Positions 10,641 through 23,778 are shown, numbered from the stretch's first letter. The stretch is 64,000 bases of DNA from Metellina segmentata (GCA_947359465.1 OX375876.1:65044998-65108997); one strand, 5' to 3'. The notes: a model not told the origin generated them from the sequence alone. Numbers and translations are program-made.

Positions 10641-12014
10641 TAAAAGTAAGTTACAGGAATTGAATCTACCCAACTAAAGCTCGTGGGTTATCAACATAGT
10701 GGTCAAACCAATTGAGCCACTTTAATATACGCGTCATAATGAAATAGCATTCGAGTAATGTGCTAAGTACCGCAAGAAAAAATCCATTAGATACACTGTA
10801 TTTAGCTTTATATAAAAACCTTTATATTCGGATTTTGTCTGTTAAAAATCCAACAATTTGAATATTATCACGTTTTAGTATGAATTAAGAATCAATATTA
10901 TCAAATATCATACAGGGTAATCAAAATGAGTACTGTTTTCCATTGATTATATCTGTTATTGGTATTATATCAATAAAATAATAAGTTATACAACGTTAAA
11001 TGCAATATCCTTCAAGAAATTTTGCTACATAAATGCTCGTTGTTATTTAGGCTCTCTAAATGTTGTCTGGTTTAACCTTGCATGAAGATCTGATACCTGA
11101 AGGATGAAATTAAACCTTGATAAGAAACCTTGATAAGAAAGAAGTGTCAATTTTTTTAGAGTTCAAATTCAAGTTTAACTTAAAATTACAGTCATTATAA
11201 GGAAAAATATTCGTGAAATTTGCACCAGCAAACTGAAGTGGATACTGCTCAAATTCAAATGTTAGAGCGTAACAGTGCATAAATATTTCTCTCTTAGATT
11301 TACATTTAATTTCAATTTGAATGAATTGAATCTTCTATGCAATAAGTTGAAAATATTTGTGTTCCGAGTTATTAAAAATCGAATGATTTATCCGACTTTG
11401 TTCCTTTTGTAGGTTGAATATATCTCTTAAACCACCATCCCATAAACAAACTAATTTACTAAACTTCACATTAACAACTAATAATAGTTATAGAATAATT
11501 AATAAACAAGAATTTAGAACATAACATAATGTTATTTGTAATTCAAACTTCGAACACAATTTTTATGCATAGAATAAGATAATAGGTGAATCATGTTTAT
11601 ATTATGATACTCATAAAACTGTATAAATATTTATTACATTCATAATCCGACTCTGGCGAGTTGGAATTTGATTCACGTGGTTTTGAATTAGTCAATTTGT
11701 TAAGTTATGGGGAGAGTTAAAAAATATGTTCACATGAATGACGTCTTTAGTGCGGATTTCGGTTCCGACTCTACGGTTGATGTCAACAATTGCTTTGAAT
11801 GCGAGTTGGCAAAAAATATAATCACCTATGGCAATTGCCATACTTGAATTTGAGCATTACAGCCCATTCCCTGGCGATCTTACAAACTTTGAAGTAATGA
11901 GCCCTTCAAGGTTACCAGTCTTGTCATAAAATTGTGGCAGGCAATCTACTAGTCTTATTGAATATTATACAAATAATGAATTGGTTAGTCTACTTCTCTG
12001 TGACGTTTTTAGCC

Positions 12015-12570
12015 CTTTGGGGAGTTCACGCGCATAATTCGGCCTTACAGCTTACAGTCTTCCTTGCATGACTTATAACCAATTTTGATCTTTTGGGCCA
12101 ATAGAATCTTTCCAAAGAATTCTACTCTGAGGTTGGTCGGTTGATTTCAAGTTTTATGGTGCAAGGGCCATATTTCGCCAATCCACGCCAAACGCAAGAC
12201 ACAGTGTGGGAGAAAGACACAGCAAAAGAGTAAGCGAGGGTAAAAATGAAAAGGGGGAAATCACTTGGTTACCTCCTTGGAATTGTAATGCCCATACACC
12301 CCTAAAAAAGATGTGCTGCTAAAGGCTTATTATAAAGAAATGTGTAGTAAATATTTCCAAAGGAACGGAGCAATTGAATCTTTCCAAAGCATTGTAATTT
12401 AAGGATAGGGGTAATATATTTCTAAAAGATACTATTCTGCAGAATGGGCAATATAATTGTTCATATATTGTACGGAAAGGACCAATAAAATCGTTCCAAA
12501 GGATTCAATTTATGGAAAGAACCAATAGAATCTTTCTCTAAAGGTTGCTAGAAACCAGGGATTCCGTCAA
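12015..12570 (+). repeat. dispersed repeat with a repeated 'CCAATAGAATCTTTCCAAAG' motif
   Basis: Starts with CACGCGCATAATTC and CTTCCTTGCATGACTTATAA, then repeats of the CCAATAGAATCTTTCCAAAG type at about 12098, 12370, 12482 and 12520. It includes a copy of the 'TTTATGGCGCAAG' core near 12155. The same order is found at 52727-53030, so this is one dispersed family. Confidence 0.5.
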
Positions 12571-13479
12571 TCAATAGATTCAGTTATCTAATCTGAGGTA
12601 AAGAAAATTCTTAGGTAAAGAAAAATACCACAACTTTCGGCGATCTTGCGGTGCCTATAGAATCAAACACGTTCATAATTGAAAAATTCTATTATACTGA
12701 CACTAAGAAACACAGGTATAGAAATCAATCAAAAATAGTTTATCACTTGTTTTCGAATCTTTCAAAACCTAATTTTGAGTTAATTTGAAAAGTTTACTTT
12801 TAGTAGAATTATGAATGCTTCGTTTACAATACCAGTACCTTACTTATTAATATCCACTTCTAGAAACTCGATATTGGATCGGAAATCATAACTAACACGA
12901 AATAAAGTTATCAACATGCGCCTACGGTTAAAATCATATTTGTAGCAGATTTTGCATTTGGTGCAAAGAAGGTGCTGCTACTGGGTAGTAATCCTTCTCA
13001 ATTTTATTGGCAATTTAATCCTGTTAGATGTATAGCATCAAGCCTGTGGAGACGAGCTTATCGAATCAGTTAATTTATCTGTGAATTTTATGGAAGCTTA
13101 CAACTCCATAAGCTCTTTTATACAATTGTAAATATGCGTTAGTTTAATAAGCCTAAATTCTGTTCAGCTGCTTTTCCCTTTATAAATTATAATGAGCAGG
13201 CTAACTAATGGAGAACAATTTAGCCAGGTTTCCAACTTCCATTCTCTTCTCAAAATGGTATAATCAAATATAATCCACAAAAGGGTTCCATGGAAATATA
13301 AAGCAAGCGTCATTCCCTTAGAAAGTCCAAAGATTAGATCATAATTATAAACCATATGGGGGTATCGCATGTAAAATATGCACTACATATGATCACATTT
13401 AAATTATATATTTCGAAAACTTCCAAGTATGATAAGCATTTATTTTTTAAAGTCTACTGTACTCGTATTCAAATTATTT

Positions 13480-13915
13480 GCAATTTTCAAAAGTTTCAAC
13501 AGTAAAAACTATATTGTCGTTTTAGAGCAGAAAGACATAAACTGACAAATATAAATTTTTATTGCACAACTGTTTAACATTTTTTTTAGCTGAAAAGGGT
13601 AAAATTTATGAGCCACTCGTATTGAGCTTTGTAACCTTCAAAAGTTTAAAAATAAAGAATTTATCATCGGCTTAGAGCATAAACTCATATACTGCTAAAG
13701 AAAAAAATTTACTGTTCAGCTGTTTAAAACTAACATTTAGTTTTTTAGTCTAAAAGGTACAAATTATGAGCTTTTTGAGTTTGTAATCTTCAAAAGTTTG
13801 AACACACACAATAAAGAATGTATCGTGGGCTGAGAGTATTAACTAACAAATATAATTTGTAATTGTACAGCTCTTTAAAAATTAACAATTAGTTTTTAAG
13901 TCTAAAAATAAGAAT
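13480..13915 (+). repeat. degenerate tandem repeat, about 151-bp period, three copies
   Basis: TTCAAAAGTTT recurs at 13486, 13637 and 13789. Between them are recognisable shared blocks (TTAGAGCA..AAACTxA, CAGCTGTTTAAAACTAACAT-like, ATTATGAGCTTTTTGAGT). Confidence 0.65.
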
Positions 13916-14288
13916 TCTAAGAATTTTGACAGTGTTAGATATATTTTAAACGAGTTACACTATTAGTGTTTGCTTCTTATCATCGTGAAAATAAGTATTT
14001 AGCGCCTTCTAAAAATTGTTAGTTAATGAGTTCCTGTGTGCTCTGAACCACAAAGATATACAACATAAAATTAACACACTCTACATTGACTACTTCATTT
14101 TTATAGGAATTTGTTCTATTCTATTATTTTACAACTTTTTAAAATAATTTTATTTTATTAAATTTATCATCGTTCTATGAACTGCTTTTTTCATATTAAA
14201 GACAAAAGCTTCATTTTCAAAATGGCATTATTAGCTGACTAGGTAAACGCAAGCAACTTACTAAATGTACTCAAAAAATATAAGTTAA

Positions 14289-14937
14289 CTAGGGGGCCTG
14301 CCCCCTGCTCGCTAACGCTCGCCAACCCTCGGAGGATTACTCCGCAATCCTCATTGGTTCGTTGCGCGAACATATGCTCGCTTCGCTCGCATCAATGAAG
14401 ACATGTGTCCTAGCAAAAGGAATTGTTTACAAAATATAATATTCCAAAAAAATATTTTTCAAATCTAAATTTTTTTATGTTTTTTCAGAAAAGATATTTA
14501 CAGTTCCTCTGAAATCCGAATTCAAATGAAAACTTTGAGCAAATTTTGACTCGAAATGTGACTGTTGATATGGAAATTGAATACACAACATGTTGTTTGT
14601 ATATACTTTTACTCCTGCACTCGAGCCACCCACGCATTTTCAATGAGTTTGTCGTCAAAAGCTGTAGTGCAAGCGTCTTGTTGAACTATAATCGTTGGCC
14701 CTGAAAAGGACCTTTTTCTAAATGGCCCTGAAAAGATCCTCCGCTTTCTTTGATTTCTATTATTAACTGCAACAGCTCGACTAAAATTCATTTTCTTTGA
14801 ATAAAATTTCATGCGATGACGCTATAAATTCAATTGAAGCGCGAGGCTTTGTGATAAACAATCGTACAATATTGCCAAAAACGCGATAACAAATAACGTC
14901 TTTTTTGCGTGCCACGTAAGAGAATTATATATAGAGA
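14289..14937 (-). mobile_element. non-autonomous Helitron, copy 1
   Basis: A 649-bp element on the minus strand. The 5' end is TCTCTATATATAATTCTC, preceded by A. The 3' end is a GC-rich hairpin (GGGGGCAGGCCCCC) immediately before CTAG, followed by T. TC start, hairpin, CTRR end, A|T insertion and no target duplication are the Helitron signature. No Rep/helicase gene is present. A second copy lies at 53408-54037. A 67-codon minus-strand frame inside (14812-14609) is partly shared with that copy. Confidence 0.85.
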
Positions 14938-15395
14938 TAATTAATAATAGTAGTTTACATAGTTTAATTTCTGAATTCTAATGAATTAATGACTTTTCAA
15001 ATTTTAGTCTACTCTGCTCTACAGTTTAAGAAACAAAAACGAATATGGAACTAATTGACACTAAATTCATCAGTATTAACATTTACTCTAACTTACGATT
15101 ACTTAGTATAATGAGATGGTATAAGCTGTACCAGATGCAGTGCAAAATTTAATACATGATATATTTCGGTAACGAGTACCTTAATGGAAAGACTTTACTG
15201 ATAACGATAATTTCTTATTTTATTTCATTCAAGATTCCTCTGTGTCTATTAGAGATTCTCCTCTACTAGGAATTGGTAATAAATATTATTCAAAAGCCTT
15301 AAACTTAATTAAACAGGATTACAAAAAATTCTAAGGAAATTACCATAAATTATAAATCGCTTATTAATTCTAAACATGAATCGCCTTGAGGTTAC

Positions 15396-15495
15396 CTTTT
15401 ATCGAAAGAACCGCTAACAGATATGTAATCCCAAGTTGACAAATGCTGAACCAATTCGCACAAGCCTACACCTCCAGCGTGGGGACATACAGGAA
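15396..15495 (-). CDS. ENOSF1: ENOSF1-like exon with the catalytic histidine
   Basis: A 100-nt exon reading (I)PVCPHAGGVGLCELVQH and on to SGSFDK plus two bases. The acceptor follows a pyrimidine-rich stretch (TTGTTTTTTAG) and the donor is GTAACC. The His in CPHAGG is the general base/acid that abstracts or returns the alpha proton in this subgroup. It is among the most conserved stretches of ENOSF1. The trailing AG joins G at 9753 to give Arg. Confidence 0.95.
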
Positions 15496-17482
15496 CTAAA
15501 AAACAAAAAACAATATTTCATTTAAAGTGCTTTGTGGATAATTAATAAGGTTGCTTAAATATTTGGTTTTTAGAGAAGAAAGGGAGAATCGGGAGAGGAT
15601 AAATAATAATCTTTAAAGCAAAGATATTTCAAAAACGCTTTACTTCTTTAAGTAGCTTGAACTTTCTTTTGAATACTTAATTTCTCATTACTGTTTTCAA
15701 GCCTTATTTTTTTTTAATTGTACTATCAAATTAACTTATTTATATACCAGGTGTTCTTAAAAAATGGGGCATTAATTTTAGAGGAGTTGGAGAATACAAA
15801 ATTAAACTGAATTCACGCACCCTATGTATGTCCAAAGGGGACTTTATGAATTTCCCAGGGTGAACCATCGACGAGATACAAAAAGCATAGTGAGCAATGT
15901 AACCATTTTTATGTGCCAAGGATCATGTGACGCAAACTAGTTGTAACATGGCCATTAGACAACTTTTGTCTGCTGGGTGGAACCTAACATTCATCATATG
16001 ATTGGTCCACGGAATAGAAGACGCCTATCCATTGATTCATCTGATTGGTCCATTGATTGATCATCTGATAGTAATAGAAATTTAAACTTTTGTCACCACT
16101 CTCAAGAAATGCGCATTCACACACCTACCCTGTCAGAAGATGTTACATCGCCAAAAGAGGTGATAAGATGCCAAATCGGCCAATCAAGTCCATTTTTTAC
16201 CAAGCATTACACGTTTACACGTTTTGAAGTCCCACTCAATAGCAATGCTCAGTCTACTTATATTTCACACCTACGGGGGTAACCCGTAGCCTGGTCACCA
16301 CGATCACTAGATTTATCATGAATTGATTTGTTCAGAATTTCTGATAATGCATGGTGATATGCGGTTAACATCGTCACGAGCACATTAATGTTGGTGATCT
16401 TAAATTTGATCACCTACTATGAAAAGTGTACAACTTCTATGAATCAAAAATAAGGGTTGATAAAAATGTTGTTCGTATACTTTCTTCTTTACTTCTGTAC
16501 CTTAGCGTATGTGCCCTCTAACATTTCCAAACATACATCCCTATGTGAACATGTCTCAATTCTCTGCGTTCTAATTCGCTTTAAAATCAAAACAGCAAGT
16601 TCAAAACACTCAGTATATTCACATAATTATTGAATAAAAATATTTCTAACCATATTAATTTATTTTTAACGTAGTTCATTGTAAAGAAATATTTCTGTAT
16701 TAATGAAACTGTATCAAATCGAAAAAAGAACTCGTAAAATTAATTAATACTACGAGCACATGTTCTCAAAATCTTAGATTAAATCATACTACTAAAATTC
16801 AAAAGTTGGGCAATTAGATGTTGAAAAAAGTTTGGTAATGATGATCAAATATGTTTAAACATAATCGCTATTAGCGGACATTCATTTTTCAGAAGACCTT
16901 GTTCAGCTTCATGCATTTCTTTGTTCATTATTTTCAAAGCAATTAAAATGAGGAATAATATGCTGTTTATATTCTCAACTAACTTAAATTAAACCTCGAT
17001 TAATTTTAATTACTTCAATTGTTAGTCAGTATATTACTTATTAACAATCCAACAAAAACAGTAAAACACAATATAATTCTGGCTTATGAAATTTTGCAAA
17101 AGGATTTTTAAAAGACAAATTAAAAGCAAGACAACATATTTTTAATGTTAAATTTAAATTAAAAATTAAATTATAAAAGTAATTCAAAATGAACTAATAT
17201 TCATTATTAAAGATAATAACAAATAAGAACATATTTTATTATAAAAATTAAATTTTAATTTTAAATTATAAACTCAATTTGAATAATAATAATAATAATA
17301 ATAAACAAAAATTAATTTTTTTTTTTAAATAATTCAAAATAAAACAACATAATTTGAATAAAAATGTTTCGTTAATGAAGATTTAAATTTTAGAAATTAA
17401 AAATACTTCTTTAATTTTGAGTTGTGGTTTCTTAATTACTTCATTCTACATTTCGATAGTAAAATAAATGTACTTAACTCAC
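15496..17482 (-). other. ENOSF1 intron (1987 bp)
   Basis: Between the third-metal-ligand and catalytic-His exons. The part 15760-16460 has higher GC and reads like an old transposon relic (it starts CAGGTGTTCTTAAAAAATGG), but I see no terminal repeats or coding match. An (AAT)n run lies near 17285-17305. Confidence 0.7.
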
Positions 17483-17654
17483 TTCCGAACTTCGCAGCCA
17501 TTAAGAACACAGATAAAATTTCGTTGACACCACCCATTCTGCACGAATCAATCTGGCAGAACTGTAAGGAACCAGCTTGAAGCATTTGCTTGAAAACTAC
17601 CCGATTCTGACATTGCTCCCCGGTAGCCACACCAATGCCGTATGGTTGAAGAGC
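17483..17654 (-). CDS. ENOSF1: ENOSF1-like exon with third metal ligand and dyad Asp
   Basis: A 172-nt exon that begins [17 protein letters not shown] and ends MAAKFG plus one base (phase 1). The acceptor is TTTCAAAG|G and the donor GTGAGT. The Glu in ATGEQC is the third metal ligand, and the Asp in QIDSCRMG is the Asp of the Asp-His dyad. The split codon (A + TT) makes Ile with the next exon, restoring the conserved FGIPVCPHAGG run. The exon directly follows the 31.9 kb intron, so its correct frame argues that this intron is still spliced. Confidence 0.95.
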
Positions 17655-18639
17655 CTTTGAAATATAAATTGAATTACCTGAAATGCTATTCAGTCACGGA
17701 AAATCACAATTGAATTAAATAAACTCTGCATATAAGCAGAAATACTGCCATTGGTTTCCCTTTATAAATACATTGAATATGTAGCTTACGTAAGTTCAAA
17801 ATTCAAACTTAGTAATTCAATCAGCCATGTTGCTCATTTCGTCGTATTCAATAAGCTCGTTATTTATTCAGAAGTCTCAATTATTCATCTTAAAGTGTGG
17901 AAACATTCGAAGCTACGTAAACATTAGAAGCGTTGGAATTCAGTAGTTAAATTGAACATTTATTATTATCTCTGGCAATTTGTTCATTAAAAAATATGCC
18001 TTTGCGGAAATTTTGTCTATATATATACAAATAATTCAATCAATTCATGGCGTGATTTGAGTTCCAAATCAACAGACTTGTAACCATTAAATAGCCGCAA
18101 TCAAACAACGGACAACTAAATTATAAGAAATAATCGAACGAGAGAAAATGAATAAATTCATTTAGTAGTCGTAATTGGTGCTCGGTTTTACTTATTTGGC
18201 TATTTTCGCTCGATTAATTTGAACCGTTTTACGTATAATGCTTAAGTTTATTTATATAATTTTACTGCAAAATAAAACATATAATTTTATTAAAATATAT
18301 AGTTATTTTCTTCACATACAATAAAATTAGTTTTATTCCATTCTTATAATTTTTAATTCAGCGTACTTTCATCTTTTGTTCAAAATTTTTGAGTTTTTTT
18401 ATATATTTCATAAGCTTAGAAGGAATTTTTTTTAAAGGTTTTTAGCCTTTATGGGTGATGATTATCTTACATCAATGCATTTTGCTCAAAATAAAAAATA
18501 AATATTTATATAATTTTTTTTTGGTTTTTAAGGGTAGTGAGTTGTTTCTAAACCTCTATCTAGAAAACTACAAGACATCAAAATATTCATACACTTTAGC
18601 AGCCTTAACATACCTAAAACCTTTATATACTTAGTATCA

Positions 18640-18805
18640 TTGTAATAATGTTATTGTATAATATGTTATTACATAATATGTTATTTTATAATATGTTATT
18701 ATGTAATATGTTATTTTATAATATTTTATTACATAGTATGTTATTACATAATGTTTTATTTTATAATATGTTATTATATAATATGTTATCATATAATATG
18801 TTATT
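18640..18805. repeat. tandem repeat of an 'AATATGTTATTxxAT' unit
   Basis: About nine imperfect copies of ATAATATGTTATT spaced by roughly 17-19 bp. Confidence 0.75.
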
Positions 18806-20012
18806 ATAATTATGTACGTGTATAATTATGTTACTATTGTAATTATAAACTACATTACTATTAAAGTATACTGTCTCTTTTTGTTGTAATTGTATTATTA
18901 TTAAAAATATGATATTATAAAGTATTAGTTTAAAATATATCTTGATAAATACGTTATTGGTGTAGTTGTAGAACTGACGATAGATTTTTATTTTAAAAAT
19001 ATTACAAAACTGTCTTCTAGAGTTTTAATGTTAAAATCTATGCTCTTTTACTCAACTTCACAAAACGGATAAGTTTGGACAACTATCTATTAGAAGTCAC
19101 TAGTAATATCTTCAGGTGAATAAGACATTCTCGTTGATACAAATTTACACATTAAGATATATTTTTCGGATTATTTTTGATTGAAAGATGACCTGCTACA
19201 CACCCTTCTCCAGCAACCTATGGTCAAACACGATCACCATAATTTTCTAGCCCATTACACACGTTCAGTAATGAGTAGGTGTTTTAAATGCTCCCTTCCT
19301 GATGAATGGCTCTTTACATAACATACCTTTATCATAGCGCTAATGCTTGGTTTCATTTCATAATGTTTCGACAAATTGACCTCAACTCTTACTGCTCGTA
19401 AAGTTAAGTTTCCTGAATGCAGTAAATCATTAAAGGGGAGAGTAATGATCATGAAATGTAATTCCCCCTGCGTTTACAGCATACTCAGCAACAGCATACG
19501 CCTATCATTAGTTATATCTAGCTGCAGAGTATAAATATTCACTAAGGTTTCATTAGGATTGGAGCAAGTGAAGTGTGAAGTTTCGAAGTTAGAGGGCTGG
19601 CGCAGTTTGTCACATCCAAGGTTTCGGAAACTGAGAGCCGCTCGGGAAATAGTTTGTGTGGGTCAGTGTATTTCGAGGTCTACTTAACAGACGAAACGGT
19701 TAAATATGTAATCCAAATTCTAGCTCCCTTACAATGTTTTCATCAATCTCTTGAACAGAATCAATAGCTTCAACATTTATCACTTACAATCGCAGTCATT
19801 TACATAAACGATCTATTTTCTCCCCGAAAGACTGTATTTCAATCCTTTTTAACCCTTAAATTTCAAAAGTATTTGATCCACATAAGATGAAAGTGTTATA
19901 TTCATGCATAAACCATTCCAACCGATTGAAAAATTTCAGATTCCAAAAAGCAGATTAGGCGCATTAAGTTATTTTTCTTCTCGGTAATCTTTAGTAAAAG
20001 GCAAAATATTAA

Positions 20013-20165
20013 CCCATGTGGTTTAGACGAGATATCTCGTCCAACAAGACTTAACCAGTTTTACTAATAACGAGATATTTCGTCATCCAGACATTGGCAA
20101 TTTTTTTATGATGATGAGATCAAGATTTGGCCAGTTGTTTTCTAACGACGAGATATCTCGTTCAT
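20013..20165. mobile_element. piggyBac-like MITE carrying the GACGAGATATCTCGTC palindrome, right end lost
   Basis: Left end TTAACCCATGTGGTTTAGAC (TTAA at 20009-20012), then GACGAGATATCTCGTC and related palindromes at about 20027, 20080 and 20147. No right end with TTAA is seen. Confidence 0.5.
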
Positions 20166-20330
20166 TACGTTTTGGTCTCTCTCGCGTTTTATGTTCACCA
20201 TTATGGGTTCCTAACGGATTGCTTCTATTTGATTTTATAGATTCACAACCAAAGAAACTGACACACACGCTATCGTGGCTACCCACAACATAGAAGTGAA
20301 CGGCCAGACAGTGAAGTGTTTGTGAGGTAA

Positions 20331-20410
20331 TGGTAATGGTAATGTAATTTTAGTTAACGTCGTACTAGACAACAGAACGGGCTACTGACGACGGTCCGGG
20401 ATCAGTCCCT
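20331..20410 (-). mobile_element. 5'-truncated SINE with TSD
   Basis: Only the 3' part of the SINE (80 bp; tail, TTAACGTCGTACTAGA, CGGGCTACTGACGACGGTCC) remains. It is flanked by GTGTTTGTGAGGTAA (20316-20330) and GTGTTTCTGAGGTAA (20411-20425), a 15-bp duplication with one mismatch. Loss of the 5' end within an intact duplication is typical of LINE-type target-primed insertion. Confidence 0.8.
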
Positions 20411-20591
20411 GTGTTTCTGAGGTAAAGAAGCTGGTGGTCCAGAATACTAACAGCAGCAACAGGTGGGCTCAAGTCTCAAGTTGTGTGGGTGGTTGCATGA
20501 TTGCTTTGCAACGACTTTCAAGGGTTGTTTGATCCATTAGCATCTATTCTATTCACGATTCTATTACCCATCTAAAGCAATATGTCTTTAA

Positions 20592-20847
20592 CCTTCCAAA
20601 TGGTTTCGAAGAGATATCTCGACCATCAAGACCTGACCAATTTTTTATCAAGACTGGTCAACCGATTGAAGAAATATCTCATCATCAAAATACGGTCGAA
20701 TTTTTGTGATGACCTGTTCAGGATCTGGTGAGTTTTCTTCAAATGACAAGAAACGATGAGATAGTGATGGAGGAGATATCTCGTCTTTCATGATCTGGTC
20801 AGTTTTGCTAATAATGAGATATCTCGTCCAGACAACCACCAGGAAGG
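20592..20847. mobile_element. piggyBac-like MITE, second copy
   Basis: Left end after TTAA (20588-20591) reads CCTTCCAAATGGTTTCGA, then GAGATATCTCG. The right end reads GAGATATCTCGTCCAGACAA then CCACCAGGAAGG, the inverted counterpart, but the right TTAA has changed. Palindrome-like motifs lie at about 20613, 20670, 20776 and 20817. Confidence 0.55.
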
Positions 20848-21340
20848 CTGACGCGTTGAGGAAGAGATACCAAAACATTTGTTCGAAGTAAGCTCCTTTA
20901 AAATACTTTTGTATAGAATACAGTTACTTAAAAAGTTAATGAATACATACGTCGTATTACAGCAAAGCAGGCCGAGAGCCTTATGGTAAGGATTTAAAAA
21001 AAGTAGATTGAAGAAAAAATATATGGTGAATCAAAATTCTTCGATCAAACTTAAGAGAACGCTAGCTGACATCAAAACATTTTGTCGAAGAATAGTGTCC
21101 GTAACTGTTACACATAGAGGGACTTGCAAATCGTTCTTTTTTAAACAGCACGAAAAAATTCGAAACACAGATTTTTCGCACGGGATGAAATGTTTTAAGA
21201 CGGTTTACATTAACTGTGTGTAAACAGAACATTTCAAGTCAGCGAGCATGGTGAGGGTCGACCGAGAAGTTGGAAGAAGAAAATTATTTCATAAGCGAAG
21301 TGTTCATGGTTCAATCTTTGCGCAGTGCTTTTCATTTGCA

Positions 21341-21393
21341 ATAGCCCGTTGTGTTGCTCCAGTGTGACGTTAATTAAACACCTACCTATTAAC
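21341..21393 (+). mobile_element. SINE 3'-end fragment, plus orientation
   Basis: ATAGCCCGTTGTGTTGCTCC then GTGACGTTAATTAAACACCT and a short ACCT-type tail: the inverted 3' end of the SINE family. Flanking duplication is weak. Confidence 0.65.
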
Positions 21394-22317
21394 CATTTCC
21401 ATTGGCAGCCCAATACTTTCGATGCTTATCAGGCATCTCGGAATAAGTGTAACGCTCTGTTGCACGCCGGTACGAGATTAAATAAATTAACTTAGTTGTC
21501 TCTGCATGGCAACACTCTTGTGTAGTAGTCGTTAGAAAATAAATGTAGATATTGTTCTTTCAAATATATTGAAGTTGTGATTTATAATTGAAGAGCTGAG
21601 TGGATGAACATGTTAAGGGACAATTTAGTAAATTTGAGATAATCAGCTTTAAAGTTAACAGGATGCCCTTTTTTATCTGCGGTTTATTTCCTGTTTTTCC
21701 GGCCATGTTATGAAGAAAAGCCGTTTAAAAAATCGTGGTTTCATTCACGTAGTCGTAGGCGATGTAGTTTGTCTGATTAGAGATGATTTTCCACATTTTG
21801 TCGCACATAACATCTTCTTCCATTCACATATCAAGGAAATGGTTCAAATTTTGTAGAAGAACATGTTATGTGCATAACCGACTCTATGTTGTCATTATGA
21901 TTACTTTGTTCATGAAATACACAGATTTAAGGATGTAAGGTAGACTAATGATTAATCCAAGTTTTGTAATAATAAAGATATATTTGTTAGCACAGTTTGT
22001 GAAAGAAAATGAAAAAGAAAAAAATTTATTTAAGAAGTTTATTTTATTTTGTGAATGTGCGAGTCATTGAACAGCCATAACGCAAAAATCGTTGTAAAAT
22101 CTATGCATTAAATTGCAAAATCATTAAAAGTTAATAAATCATTAATATTTCTCTCTTTTCTTTTTGAATTAAATATTCATAGAAATATCGAAACTCATTT
22201 CTAATGTAAGGAAGCTGTCGTTGTAAGTTGTCAATCTTTTCTAGTGTTAGCTTTCCTCTATTTTCCGATGTCCTTTCCAATTCAATATTATGTTCATCGA
22301 CATATGTTCTACCATTC

Positions 22318-23254
22318 CTATTTTTTTTTCAGCAATTTAACTTTTTTGAACGGTGTATTTAGATCATGGCAGTCCTTGTACAGGTACGAACGGAACTCTT
22401 CCACCCGAATCCATTTCACTTGGTCTCTGAATGCCACTTTTTCGTTGATGACGTTCTTTTTTCGATTTATCAGCTTGAGCTTATTTTGGATATCATGGAA
22501 ATTTCTAAAGTGAGATGTCATATCGGCGATGCAATGGTTTGTGCCACTTTTCCGTATGATATCACGGTAGTGGTCAGGAAGAAATACGGTTTCATATTTC
22601 CTTAAATTCTTTTCGATTCTTCCAAAATCTCAATAGCTATCCAAATATGAATGTCCCACTTCCGGAAATTTGTGTTCAATCACTTTGAAATATCCTTTAA
22701 GAATCAGATATTGGTAAAGGAATAGCATGGTGGTTTAATTCTTGTTTTGGCCCGAACAAAAGTCTGTCCAAATAATGTGATATTTACTCTTCAAAGAATC
22801 GTCGAATTATAGGAGGGTCAAAAGGGAACTAGCCACATCATTACTTCCTCGACATGCAACATCCTCAGTCCAAGTTAAAGAAATGAGGAGCTTCTTTTAA
22901 CTCAGTAACGATGTGCACTCCGAGATTGTAAAACCACATTTGCCTGAGATAGAAAGCCTTACTCACACTAAGTTTTGGGAGCGGCATGGTTTTCTGTAAG
23001 TCAAGTGTGATATATGTGACGTCACTTGAAGTCTGTTTCGCCAACTGCTTGTCTAATTTCTGCATTTCGAACACTAGTTCACAGCTTTCAACATGACTAG
23101 CCTTAACCTCTCCAAGCTCACAAGTACTACATGTATCACTTCGAGGATGACCAAAAGATAAATTAAACTTTGAAGAAAATATTTCCTCATAAGTACACTT
23201 AGTAACTTTGAACTGTTGAGGTTTGTCATTTGCACTAACTAACTCCAAATACAC
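22318..23254 (-). pseudogene. transposase of the 2.67 kb DNA transposon, broken
   Basis: Two coding blocks on the minus strand. The first (23254-22865) reads MYLELVSANDKPQQF..., with FNLSFGHPRSDTCSTCE, a CxxC-type motif, then ITLDLQKTMPLPKLSVSKAF and YLRQMWFYNLGVH. The second (about 22620-22318) has LRKYETVFLPDHYRDIIRKS, MTSHFRNFHDIQNKL, NRKKNVINEKVAFRD and VKWIRVEEFRSY. The 'D-Q-K-T-MPLP..FYLRQ-W-YN-G-H' core and the later 'FLP.HY..II' part occur together in large transposase-like proteins common in arthropod and cnidarian genomes; I do not have a sure family name. Stops between the blocks show it is dead. The N terminus is missing or unrecognised. Confidence 0.6.
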
Positions 23255-23448
23255 GTAAAAAGCACTACTACACTTGAGGAGCTATGCTTAGCTCTCTCTA
23301 TTTTTTTAGTACACATAGTATGTAAACTATACTATGCAAGTAAATTAAAAAAGATGTTCCATAGAGATTTTAACAGTTACAGATGTTGCCACTCCTCTTA
23401 ATAGAAATAAAATATCTGAAAGCTGGGAACAACTTCCCAAAAGAGGAA

Positions 23449-23778
23449 TAATTGGTAATTTTTTAATTAACGTCGTTCTCGAGAAGCACAACGGGCTATT
23501 GACGACGGTCCTGGATCAATCTCTTAAGGGAAAGATCCGAGGACAACACCTCGTAATATTGAACCACGGTCAGATGATGAGGCAACACCTGAGCTGGCAC
23601 CCCACTCTCCAAACGTCTACACTACGCCAACGTCAGGACTTTCGGCAACAACAGATTTAAGGTACACCAGCCGCCTCTACACCATACGCTTAAACACGTC
23701 CATGCCCAGACCCGGATTCGAACCAGGAACCTTCCGATCTAGAGGCTAATACCTAACCACTATACCGATTGGTCGGCT
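23449..23778 (-). mobile_element. tRNA-derived SINE (type I head), full length with TSD
   Basis: 330 bp, same structure as 6551-6885: minus-strand head GCCGACCAATCGGTATAGTG, B box GGTTCGAATCC, body, tail. Flanked by CCCAAAAGAGGAA (23436-23448) and CCCGAAAGAGGAA (23779-23791), 13 bp with one mismatch. It sits inside the DNA transposon at 21590-24259. Confidence 0.9.

Larger units (their letters stand above)
9754..15395 (-). other. ENOSF1 last intron (5642 bp)
   Basis: Intron between the catalytic-His exon and the terminal exon. It holds a 262-bp tandem duplication, a short-motif repeat, a 151-bp tandem repeat and a Helitron, listed separately. The stretches 10640-12000 and 12600-13440 show nothing I can support. 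Confidence 0.8.

Noticed and set aside
22865..23254. A host gene on the minus strand
   Set aside because: It lies wholly inside an element with matching inverted ends and a target duplication and is broken by stops. It is the element's transposase.
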